DNA from: a virus | Length of the DNA stretch: 39,638 nt | Direction: 5' to 3' (one strand) | IMG/VR virus record: IMGVR_UViG_3300046838_000284 | Span: 1-39,638 of that record | In this document: positions 7,388-12,611 of the stretch, in pieces | Layout: each line of letters begins with the position of its first letter | Position numbering within the stretch: the stretch's first letter is position 1 | The notes under the pieces: generated by a model | What the model saw: only the letters and a program-made list of their open reading frames with translations | Databases searched by the model: none | Told to the model about the DNA's origin: nothing | Position numbers and translations under genes: made by a program

Positions 7388-7578
7388 GCGGTTGCCCTCT
7401 CGAACTCGCGGTCCTCGGCTGTCTCGCGCCAAGTCAGCCAGCGCCAGGCATAGGCGAGGTTCATGGCGAGGTGGGCGAGGTAGCCGCAGTCGTAGTGGCA
7501 CTCGTTCTCGTAGAAGCGGGAAGGGAGCAGGCCATATTTCACGGCGTTCCCAATCGCCCGCGCCCTCACCAGCCGCAC
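7384..7578 (-). CDS. Hypothetical protein, 64 aa
   Basis: Helical, with aromatic residues and a CHYDC stretch in the middle and a Trp-rich turn (YAWRWLTWRE). The 3' part (7384-7452) is repeated exactly at the right end of the window. It overlaps both neighbours: its start lies within the gene above, and its end overlaps the next ATG. Family unknown. Confidence 0.5.
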   Translation of the reverse strand: MRLVRARAIGNAVKYGLLPSRFYENECHYDCGYLAHLAMNLAYAWRWLTWRETAEDREFERATA

Positions 7579-7784
7579 CTTTCACAGAACGGCGCTGGCG
7601 GCACAAAGGCGGGAGCTTCTTGCGCCTCGCCCCAGCCCTCGAGAGGAATGATCCGCCCGCACTTGGTACGGACGAAGTCATGGCCACCGTTGGCCACGTC
7701 ACCCCTGCGGGTGCGGTGCCAAGTGCCAGCGCTTGACCGAATCAGGTAGGGCCAGTGGGGCGAGCGGATGGGCGTGCCGATCAC
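7566..7784 (-). CDS. Small zinc-knuckle-like protein, 72 aa
   Basis: Contains TWHRTRRG, a single Cys in VRTKCGRII and a C-terminal CERCGW. This His/Cys spacing is frequent in small actinophage proteins that probably bind zinc. It is the first coding gene after the operator-rich control region at 7.80-7.96 kb, so it is probably the first gene of the leftward transcript controlled there. Confidence 0.5.
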   Translation of the reverse strand: MIGTPIRSPHWPYLIRSSAGTWHRTRRGDVANGGHDFVRTKCGRIIPLEGWGEAQEAPAFVPPAPFCERCGW

Positions 7785-7803
7785 GCCGCCACCCCCAGGT
7801 TGA

Positions 7804-7961
7804 CATAACCACCAGCCTGTACTCTGAGAACTTCGCTTAAATTAGTGCGTGATTTGCAGGACTTCTCCGCATAACACTGGTGGTTATGACTACCCCGGGG
7901 ACAAAAAAAAGCGGCGACTAGCGGCGATTCTTCGCCATTAGGACAGATAATGGTGGTTATC
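7804..7961. promoter_or_regulatory. Control region with three related operator-like repeats
   Basis: A palindrome CATAAC-N7-GTTATG lies at 7870-7888. A second palindrome GATAA-N6-TTATC lies at 7946-7961. A half-site CATAACCACCAG lies at 7804-7815. All share the core ATAACCACCA. The minus strand can be read as a 64-codon GTG frame here, but the repeats and a T-run argue for control DNA. The obvious candidate binder is the ribbon-helix-helix protein encoded just upstream. Confidence 0.55.
7908..7938 (-). terminator. Weak terminator candidate after the regulator gene
   Basis: On the minus strand GGCGA-AGAA-TCGCC (7937-7924) is followed by a second CGCC copy and then a run of eight Ts at about 7910. 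The stem is short, so termination may be partial. It lies between the ribbon-helix-helix gene and the genes to its left. Confidence 0.35.
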
Positions 7962-7971
7962 GTGCGTTGGG

Positions 7972-8148
7972 TCACGACTTCGCCCCCTCGGCCTCGACCT
8001 TGGCGAGATGGGCCTCGATCGCCACGTTGGCCTCGGCGGTCATCGTCCGGTGTTCGCGCTTCGCCAACTCTTGAAGGCGGCGGTGCGTCGAATGTGGAAG
8101 CCGGACCAAGACTGCCTGCCGCTCCCCGTTGTCGGTCTGCTTCGCCAC
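7972..8148 (-). CDS. Ribbon-helix-helix (Arc/CopG-like) regulator
   Basis: About 58 residues. After a short polar N-terminus comes RQAVLVRLPHSTHRRLQELAKREHRTMTAEANVAIEAHL-type sequence: a DNA-contacting strand (AVLVRLP), helix, turn and second helix typical of Arc/CopG/MetJ dimers. It probably represses promoters nearby, perhaps via the ATAACCACCA repeats next to it. Possible starts are GTG at 8154 or 8148. The -10 element of a strong promoter ends at 8156, so the second GTG lies where transcription should start, which suggests a leaderless message, common in actinobacteria. A TTG at 8157 is inside the -10 and can be excluded if this promoter is used. Confidence 0.7.
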   Translation of the reverse strand: MAKQTDNGERQAVLVRLPHSTHRRLQELAKREHRTMTAEANVAIEAHLAKVEAEGAKS

Positions 8149-8155
8149 TAGCACC

Positions 8156-8183
8156 AAGATATACGGTCACGCAGATATGTCAA
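8156..8183 (-). promoter_or_regulatory. Promoter of the ribbon-helix-helix gene
   Basis: Minus strand: TTGACA (8183-8178), 16-base spacer, TATCTT (8161-8156). TATCT occurs twice in the region as a direct repeat, possibly for self-regulation. Seven bases after the -10 is GTG. Confidence 0.6.
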
Positions 8184-8232
8184 GGGCGGAAAGGTAAGTC
8201 GCGCTACAGCATTCCCCGGACGTTGCGGCAAC

Positions 8233-8271
8233 AAAAAACGCCCCCGCTCCGAAAGGAACGAGGGCGTTCTT
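8233..8271 (-). terminator. Intrinsic terminator after the lysozyme-like gene
   Basis: Minus strand: a GC-rich stem (AACGCCC..CGTTCC paired with GG.GCGGGGGCGTT) with a TTTC loop, directly followed by six Ts. It lies about 30 bases beyond the stop at 8303 and separates the late/lysis transcript from the regulator gene. Confidence 0.85.
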
Positions 8272-8302
8272 GTAATTCCTGCGTCGGCAGGGTGACCACC
8301 TC

Positions 8303-8836
8303 CTAAGAGCAGACCCACTCCCCGGATCTGCCCTGCCGCCACATCCAGGCGGCGGCGAGGCTCTGCCATTTGGCCGAGTAGATGTCCCGGCCGCCGTAGG
8401 GCGTGGTCGCCCAGGTCGATGGGATGAACTGAAATAGCCCCGTCGACCCCGATGAGCCGTTGACCGCAAAGCGATTCCAGGTCGACTCGCACATCGAGAC
8501 GCTGAGCATCCAGCCTTCATCGGCCCCATAGGTCAGAGCCGCCCCGTGGATGCAATCGGGGATCGGACCGGCGTCGGAGCAATTCCCCCAGCGCAGCTTG
8601 TAGGCCCGGTGCTCGTAGAAGTGGCGCTGGTCTCGGCGCCACCTCGCCCGCAGCTTGCCGCGATAGCCGCAGCCCCGGGCTCGATTCAGTTGCCTGCGCT
8701 TCGCCGCCAGAACCTTGGTTGAGGGTGATCCCCTGCGCCAATGAGAAGGCGCCCACGTTCTAGCTGAGAATTGGCGAAACGATGCTGCTCCGTCGCATTG
8801 CCTTGCGGCGGTATTTGGGTGGCTCGGCGCGATCAA
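8303..8836 (-). CDS. Lysozyme/transglycosylase-like cell wall hydrolase, start uncertain
   Basis: The C-terminal 75 residues read as a lysozyme/transglycosylase-like fold: CESTWNRFAVNGSSGSTGLF, then FIPSTWATTPYGG and WQSLAAAWMW. The Glu of ESTWN is the likely catalytic acid, as in soluble lytic transglycosylases and Rpf-like enzymes. Residues 35-90 are basic. The first in-frame start is TTG at 8836, but the frame stays open to 8905. That 23-codon stretch encodes an N-terminal basic patch and a hydrophobic run (SNRKAWITPALLPIALVAAL) that looks like a signal peptide, without an ATG, GTG or TTG. A rare start or a one-base error may be involved. It would cut peptidoglycan during lysis or entry. 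Confidence 0.65.
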   Translation of the reverse strand: MIAPSHPNTAARQCDGAASFRQFSARTWAPSHWRRGSPSTKVLAAKRRQLNRARGCGYRGKLRARWRRDQRHFYEHRAYKLRWGNCSDAGPIPDCIHGAALTYGADEGWMLSVSMCESTWNRFAVNGSSGSTGLFQFIPSTWATTPYGGRDIYSAKWQSLAAAWMWRQGRSGEWVCS

Positions 8837-8978
8837 GGCAGCGACGAGCGCTATCGGCAGTAGGGCTGGAGTGATCCAAGCCTTTCTGTTGCTTGCAAGG
8901 TCGGCCTATTGCCAGGCCTTCCAGGAAGGGGGGTTGCTACGGTGGGCGCTCAACCACTACTCGGAGGGAGAACCCGAG

Positions 8979-9185
8979 ATGGACGACGACACGTTTATTA
9001 CCTGGGGCCAGCTAAAGCGAGCTGTCGAACGGGCGTCGCAAACAGCGGAAGGCTATTCCGAAAGCCGCGATCCACATGAAGAGATCGCGCAGGTCACAGC
9101 ATCAATGGCTTTGGCGCATTTGGAGTCAGCGCTCGATGAAGAGCGGCAGAGTGCCGAGCTGGCCGAGGAATTGAAAGAGACTTAG
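8979..9185 (+). CDS. Small acidic plus-strand protein, 68 aa
   Basis: A frame against the general direction. The best start is ATG at 8979, preceded by GGAGGGAG eight bases upstream; the frame itself extends further left without support. The protein is acidic and helical (WGQLKRAVERA, MALAHLESALDEE). It diverges from the lysozyme-like gene and converges on the next minus-strand gene. No family recognised. Confidence 0.5.
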   Translation: MDDDTFITWGQLKRAVERASQTAEGYSESRDPHEEIAQVTASMALAHLESALDEERQSAELAEELKET

Positions 9186-9322
9186 CGGGCCAGTTCTCCA
9201 ACCTTGCCCGCGAGCGGCAGCGGCCCTTCGGGGTCGCTTGTCGTTGAAGAGGAGGGGCGCAAACGCTCAGCGACTTTCTCGTCAGATGGGTCTCGCGGCG
9301 CTGCGCCCCACGTTCAAGCGAT

Positions 9323-9375
9323 CCTGATCTGGACCCCAATGGTGGAGGGGTCGCCGAATCGCTTTGAAGATCAGG
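9323..9375. terminator. Compound inverted repeat between converging genes
   Basis: CCTGATCT (9323-9330) pairs with AGATCAGG (9368-9375). Inside it GACCCC (9332-9337) pairs with GGGGTC (9347-9352). It lies between the plus-strand gene ending at 9185 and the minus-strand gene ending at 9371, so it could stop transcription from both sides. There is no long T-run. The rest of 9186-9370 shows no gene. Confidence 0.4.
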
Positions 9376-9559
9376 CTGCTTCTTCGGCGAGATCCTGAGC
9401 GGCGGTCGTCATCGCCGCCTCAAGCTCGGCCTTGGCCCTGCGTATCCGCTCGTTGAAATCGGGGTCGTGACGGGAACCTCTTTCGATCATCGCCAGTTCC
9501 TCGCGGATCTCCCTCATCTTGCGCTGTAGCCCCTGCTGCCGCAGGCTTGACTTACTCAT
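9371..9559 (-). CDS. Small coiled-coil protein, 62 aa
   Basis: Start taken at ATG 9559-9557 (MSKSSLRQQG); an in-frame TTG lies four codons earlier. The protein is nearly all helix with heptad-like spacing (LQRKMREIREELAMIERG, KAELEAAM) and an acidic end. The start codon lies at the centre of a seven-base inverted repeat. No function can be assigned. Confidence 0.55.
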   Translation of the reverse strand: MSKSSLRQQGLQRKMREIREELAMIERGSRHDPDFNERIRRAKAELEAAMTTAAQDLAEEAA

Positions 9560-9566
9560 AGTAAGT
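9550..9566. promoter_or_regulatory. Inverted repeat centred on a start codon
   Basis: ACTTACT and AGTAAGT flank the three bases that form the start codon at 9557-9559. It could be an operator or an RNA hairpin that hides the start. Confidence 0.4.
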
Positions 9567-9597
9567 AGCAAGGTAGAGGTCAGCTAGGACGCAGCGG

Positions 9598-10521
9598 CTA
9601 CGCGGTGAAGTCAACGGCCCGAGCGACTTTCCAGCATGCCCGGCAACGCCTGTAGGCAGGCTTGCTGGTCTGCTTACCGCAATCCTCGCAATGCCCCACA
9701 GCAGCAGCTTTGGCTCGATGTTTCGCCCGGAAGCTCTTTGTCCGACACTCCGGGGAGCAAAGCTTGCGGTACTTGTTCTCGGGCATGAAGGTTTTCCCGC
9801 AATGGGCGCATTGCTTCTCGCGCAGCTTCGCTCGGGCTGCGCCGCTGCATTTCCGGCTGCAATATTTGGCGCCAAAATAGGACCCCTTGAATCGCTTCCC
9901 GCAGATCCCGCAAGTGGAGAGGGCGCGATCCCCACGGAGCATCGTAGATTCGTGTTCAGCGAAAACGACGACAGTTCGCGGTCGCTCCGGGTCAAACTCG
10001 ACGGCGGCCATCACTGCGGTGACTTGAGAGTCGTCGTCCCATACCACTCCGGTCGCTGCGTCGAGGACGAGCTTGAGCATGTTGTCGGCATCGATCCGCT
10101 GGCGGTTCGGGCGGAAGAAGATGCATCCCACTGCCACATTGCTTTGGAAGGGCTTGATTTTGGCGCGGAACCGCCACGCAAGAGCTTCCTGGGCTGTCTG
10201 GGTGGCCTTGGGCGTGTAGCTGTGGCCGTTTCGGGTGAACCTCGCTCGCGCCTTGGAGGCCGGGTCGCCTTCTATGACCGCCACATCCATGCGGTTCGTT
10301 TGAGCATGGAGAGCGCTCACCATTAGCTCTGCGCGGGCTATGTCGCTCAGCTCAGCCACGGGGGTCATTTTCCCATCGCCCTCGGCCGTGACTTCCTCCT
10401 TCGGCGCAGGCGTTCCCGGTACTCGGAAGGAGACTCGGGCTGCCTCCCCCTGCTCCAAGGACGCGAGTGGCAGGGGAGAAGCCAGTCCATCGTCTCTTTG
10501 AGCGTGCAAGTGGGTTCCCAC
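9598..10521 (-). CDS. rusA: RusA-type Holliday junction resolvase with three C-terminal zinc knuckles
   Basis: 307 residues if GTG 10521 is used; TTG at 10509 or ATG at 10368 are alternatives, and no start has a clearly better ribosome site. Residues 80-185 are the RusA fold: IEGDPASKARARF, the catalytic stretch RIDADNMLKLVLDA (142-155) with the key acidic residues, and WDDDSQV (161-167). RusA cuts four-way junctions during phage recombination, repair or packaging. Residues 204-296 add three zinc knuckles with Cys at 204/207/221/225, 238/241/255/259 and 278/281/293/296, presumably for DNA binding. RusA proteins are usually about 120-140 residues, so this is about twice normal. A second RusA-like start (SFRVPGTPAPK, 31-41) lies near the N-terminus. 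Confidence 0.75.
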   Translation of the reverse strand: MGTHLHAQRDDGLASPLPLASLEQGEAARVSFRVPGTPAPKEEVTAEGDGKMTPVAELSDIARAELMVSALHAQTNRMDVAVIEGDPASKARARFTRNGHSYTPKATQTAQEALAWRFRAKIKPFQSNVAVGCIFFRPNRQRIDADNMLKLVLDAATGVVWDDDSQVTAVMAAVEFDPERPRTVVVFAEHESTMLRGDRALSTCGICGKRFKGSYFGAKYCSRKCSGAARAKLREKQCAHCGKTFMPENKYRKLCSPECRTKSFRAKHRAKAAAVGHCEDCGKQTSKPAYRRCRACWKVARAVDFTA

Positions 10522-10528
10522 TCCTTCA

Positions 10529-11011
10529 TCAGCCTTTGGCGATCAGCGCGACCACGATCCCGCCGAAGCTGAGTAGCGCGGCGGCGGCGGCGATGTAGAG
10601 GCCGATGGCCTGATTGCCTGCCGTGCGCTGGATCTGCTGCTCGCCTTCGGCTTCGGAGGAGCCGATCTTTCGCTCGGTGATCCGGTCGATGCCCTGCTTC
10701 AGTTCACCGACTTCCTGGCGCAGGTTGTCGACCGCTTTCTCAAAGGCCGTTTCCAGCTTCGAGACGGACTCCTTCTGCGCGGTCAGCGCAGCGTCGAGCT
10801 CGACCTTGGTGTCCTGCTTCTGCTCGACGCGCCGCTCCTCCACGACCCTCATCCGGTCGGTGATGAGCTGTTCCAGGGAGTTGATCCGCAGGTCGAGTTC
10901 GCGCTTGAGCGCCGTGATTTCCCGGTCGAGCGCCGCTGTCGTGAGCAAGGTCGGGTCTGGGACCGGCCTCGAGCCGCCCCCCCAGTCCCTGCTCATCTCT
11001 CCCTCGGCCAT
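10529..11011 (-). CDS. Coiled-coil protein with C-terminal membrane anchor, 160 aa
   Basis: Residues 28-130 form long charged helices with heptad-like repeats (LKRELDLRINSLEQLITDRM, VSKLETAFEKAVDNLRQEV). Residues 137-156 (IGLYIAAAAALLSFGGIVV) are one membrane helix followed by a short basic end. The protein is tail-anchored in the inner membrane with its coil in the cytoplasm, or is a tail/lysis accessory. It lies in the lysis cluster beside the holin-like gene. An inner ATG at 10996 has a GA-rich ribosome site and may be the true start. Confidence 0.65.
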   Translation of the reverse strand: MAEGEMSRDWGGGSRPVPDPTLLTTAALDREITALKRELDLRINSLEQLITDRMRVVEERRVEQKQDTKVELDAALTAQKESVSKLETAFEKAVDNLRQEVGELKQGIDRITERKIGSSEAEGEQQIQRTAGNQAIGLYIAAAAALLSFGGIVVALIAKG

Positions 11012-11013
11012 GC

Positions 11014-11082
11014 TCAGAGGTGGCGGATCAACCAGATCCCGCAGAGGACCAGGACGACCAGAATCACCAGGCCGAGGGTCAC
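11014..11082 (-). CDS. 22-residue single-pass membrane peptide
   Basis: A tiny frame from GTG 11082-11080, overlapping the TGA of the holin-like gene (GTGA), to TGA 11014. It encodes about 17 hydrophobic residues (LGLVILVVLVLCGIWLI) ending RHL. Position, coupling and composition suggest a lysis-cluster membrane peptide. It is too short for routine gene finding and could be chance. Confidence 0.45.
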   Translation of the reverse strand: MTLGLVILVVLVLCGIWLIRHL

Positions 11083-11276
11083 TTGACGCCGCGCCCCGCG
11101 CCGTTGCGGGCTACGCCGAGCTGCCCGGCTCCGATGCCGACGATGCCGACTGCGGCGAGGGCCTGAAAGACGGACAGGTCGTGGTTGAGGTAGGCGATCA
11201 GGGCGATGACGATGCCGCCGATGTGGGTGACGGTGGCGGCGGGGATCTTGTCGAGGAAGGCGGTGAGAACTTTCAT
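11079..11276 (-). CDS. Holin-like protein, 65 aa
   Basis: The frame is open further upstream but an AAAGGAG ribosome site with six-to-seven-base spacing selects ATG 11276. Two membrane helices are predicted, about 14-30 (ATVTHIGGIVIALIAYL) and 36-54 (VFQALAAVGIVGIGAG), with a Gly/Arg basic end. Size, two helices and position directly after the amidase endolysin are typical of actinophage holins, which open the inner membrane for the endolysin. Confidence 0.7.
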   Translation of the reverse strand: MKVLTAFLDKIPAATVTHIGGIVIALIAYLNHDLSVFQALAAVGIVGIGAGQLGVARNGAGRGVK

Positions 11277-11309
11277 TTCAGGACTCCTTTTGTAGTGACT
11301 GGGTCTCAT

Positions 11310-11924
11310 TCACTTCAGGACGTCGACCCCATAGACCTTGCGGATCGCGTTGATCTCTTTGACGAGCCGCTTCGTGTAGGGCGAGGTCGGGTGCAGCTTG
11401 TGGGCGATGAAGAAGCGGGCAAGCAGGGTCACGTAGCCCTCCGGGTAGCCATCGCCGCAGTCGCTATGGCCTGAGCCTGAGATCCCCAGATCCTTGTGCT
11501 GGAAGATCCCTGCCCGAGTGATCGCCCCGTTTGAGCAGGCGCCCTTGTGCAGCGGCACCCCGTAGTGGGTGTGGCCGTAGGCGAGGAATTCGGCGGCGCC
11601 GTGGAGCTGGTCGTGGCGCTTGAACCAGTGCTCCTTGGTGAAGGCAGCGAAGCCGATCTGCTCAAGGCTGAGCGTCACCTGGTTGAAGTTGCAGACCGCC
11701 CAGGCCTTCGCTGAGTCCTCGACATAGCGGCCGAACTTGCCGTCGACGTTGACGCCGATGTGCGCGGAGGCTTCCTCGCCATCGAAGATCTCACCGAGCG
11801 TCTTTAGGTCGGCGAGGCCGCTCGGATGGTCTGAGCCCTCCGTTGTGTGCAACACCAAAGCATGAATCCGCGCCCCTTCCCGCGAGGACTGGTGCGGCGT
11901 TATATGGGTGTAGTCGATCTTCAT
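11310..11924 (-). CDS. Endolysin, N-acetylmuramoyl-L-alanine amidase (Amidase_2/PGRP)
   Basis: 204 residues. Zinc ligands appear as His26 (ALVLHTTEG), His143 (FQHKDL) and Cys156 in GHSDCGDGYP, the usual order for amidase_2 enzymes; SLEQIGF (86-92) matches the conserved glutamate region. It cleaves the bond between muramic acid and the stem peptide. No wall-binding domain is obvious; the C-terminal 40 residues are basic. No signal peptide, so it needs a holin. AAGGAG precedes the ATG by seven bases. It is followed by the holin-like gene. Confidence 0.9.
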   Translation of the reverse strand: MKIDYTHITPHQSSREGARIHALVLHTTEGSDHPSGLADLKTLGEIFDGEEASAHIGVNVDGKFGRYVEDSAKAWAVCNFNQVTLSLEQIGFAAFTKEHWFKRHDQLHGAAEFLAYGHTHYGVPLHKGACSNGAITRAGIFQHKDLGISGSGHSDCGDGYPEGYVTLLARFFIAHKLHPTSPYTKRLVKEINAIRKVYGVDVLK

Positions 11925-11942
11925 CGCGTCTCCTTATTGGGT

Positions 11943-12185
11943 TCAGCAGTTGGCCGGAGCGAGTTCATCCAGGGCCTTGCGGTAGTAGGCGCGGATCTCG
12001 GCTTCTTTGAAATCCGGCTGCGGGTGTTCGAGGCTGAGCGTCTCCGAGCGGCGCAGGATGCGGCTCAGAATCGCCCGGTCGCTGTTGATCCGTTCGCAGT
12101 TGTCGTGGCCGGATTCGGCCCGCAGGTAGGCCGCCACGCCGATCACCGCCATCAGCAGGACCAGGCTGGCGCCAAGGGCCAGCAC
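11943..12185 (-). CDS. Single-pass membrane protein of the lysis cluster, 80 aa
   Basis: Starts at GTG 12185 with no clear ribosome site. Residues 2-20 (LALGASLVLLMAVIGVAAYL) form a membrane helix; the rest is a charged extracytoplasmic or periplasmic helical part ending in LAPANC. A well-placed ATGATGG overlaps the stop of the gene above, but in another frame: it gives MMAEKIAAVRRF, the basic cytoplasmic end one expects before this helix. A +1 shift near the CGTTTTCC run would join the two. See findings. Confidence 0.55.
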   Translation of the reverse strand: MLALGASLVLLMAVIGVAAYLRAESGHDNCERINSDRAILSRILRRSETLSLEHPQPDFKEAEIRAYYRKALDELAPANC

Positions 12186-12227
12186 TCCCGAGCGGAAAAC
12201 GGCGGACCGCGGCGATCTTCTCGGCCA

Positions 12228-12497
12228 TCATGGGTGCCCCGCGATCAGTCCCGCCACCCCCAGAGCGAACATCAGGAAGGTCGCCGCCGCCGCCCAGAGG
12301 CCGCGCAGCACCCACTTGAGCTGTCCCTTGATCTCGCGGACGTCTTCATGGATGTCCTCGAGGTCCGCTGCGATAACCGCGAGCTTGACGTCGTGATCGC
12401 CGACCCTGCCACGTATCGACTTGATCGAATCGTGGTTGGCCTCGATGCGCGTCTCGTAGCCCCGCAGGCGCTCTTGGAGCGCCGCCAAGGCCTCCAT
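12228..12497 (-). CDS. XhlA-like coiled-coil/membrane protein, 89 aa
   Basis: Residues 1-62 are a coiled coil (ALAALQERLRGYETRIEANH, ADLEDIHEDVREIKGQLKW), and 66-86 (LWAAAATFLMFALGVAGLIAG) are a membrane helix. This is the layout of XhlA/hemolysin-type lysis accessory proteins near phage endolysin genes. The ATG shares its A with the stop of an 18-codon frame upstream. Confidence 0.65.
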   Translation of the reverse strand: MEALAALQERLRGYETRIEANHDSIKSIRGRVGDHDVKLAVIAADLEDIHEDVREIKGQLKWVLRGLWAAAATFLMFALGVAGLIAGHP

Positions 12498-12553
12498 CAG
12501 CCGTCCAGACGCTTGATTCTGTTCGGGCGGCGGTTATACGGTTTCCCTGGCAT
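12497..12553 (-). CDS. 18-residue basic leader peptide (possible)
   Basis: From ATG 12553 to TGA 12497, with an AGGAG sequence eleven bases upstream. The peptide is strongly basic (NRRPNRIKRLDG). Its stop overlaps the start of the XhlA-like gene (TGATG), so its main role could be translational coupling. Confidence 0.4.
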   Translation of the reverse strand: MPGKPYNRRPNRIKRLDG

Positions 12554-12575
12554 AGGAGCTATATCTCCTCTGTCG

Positions 12576-12603
12576 GCCCCGGCGCTGTTCGCGGCGTCGG
12601 GGC
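12576..12603. terminator. GC-rich hairpin after the tail gene
   Basis: GCCCCG (12576-12581) pairs with CGGGGC (12598-12603), and inner GCGC/GCG bases extend the stem. There is no T-run, so it may be an attenuator or RNA-stability element between the tail-tip gene and the lysis cluster. Confidence 0.35.
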
Positions 12604-12611
12604 GTTGTGCG

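Noticed and set aside
7781-7974. 64-codon GTG frame with several Cys and His after the ribbon-helix-helix gene
   Set aside because: It covers three operator-like repeats and a T-run; control DNA explains the stretch better, though a short gene cannot be excluded.
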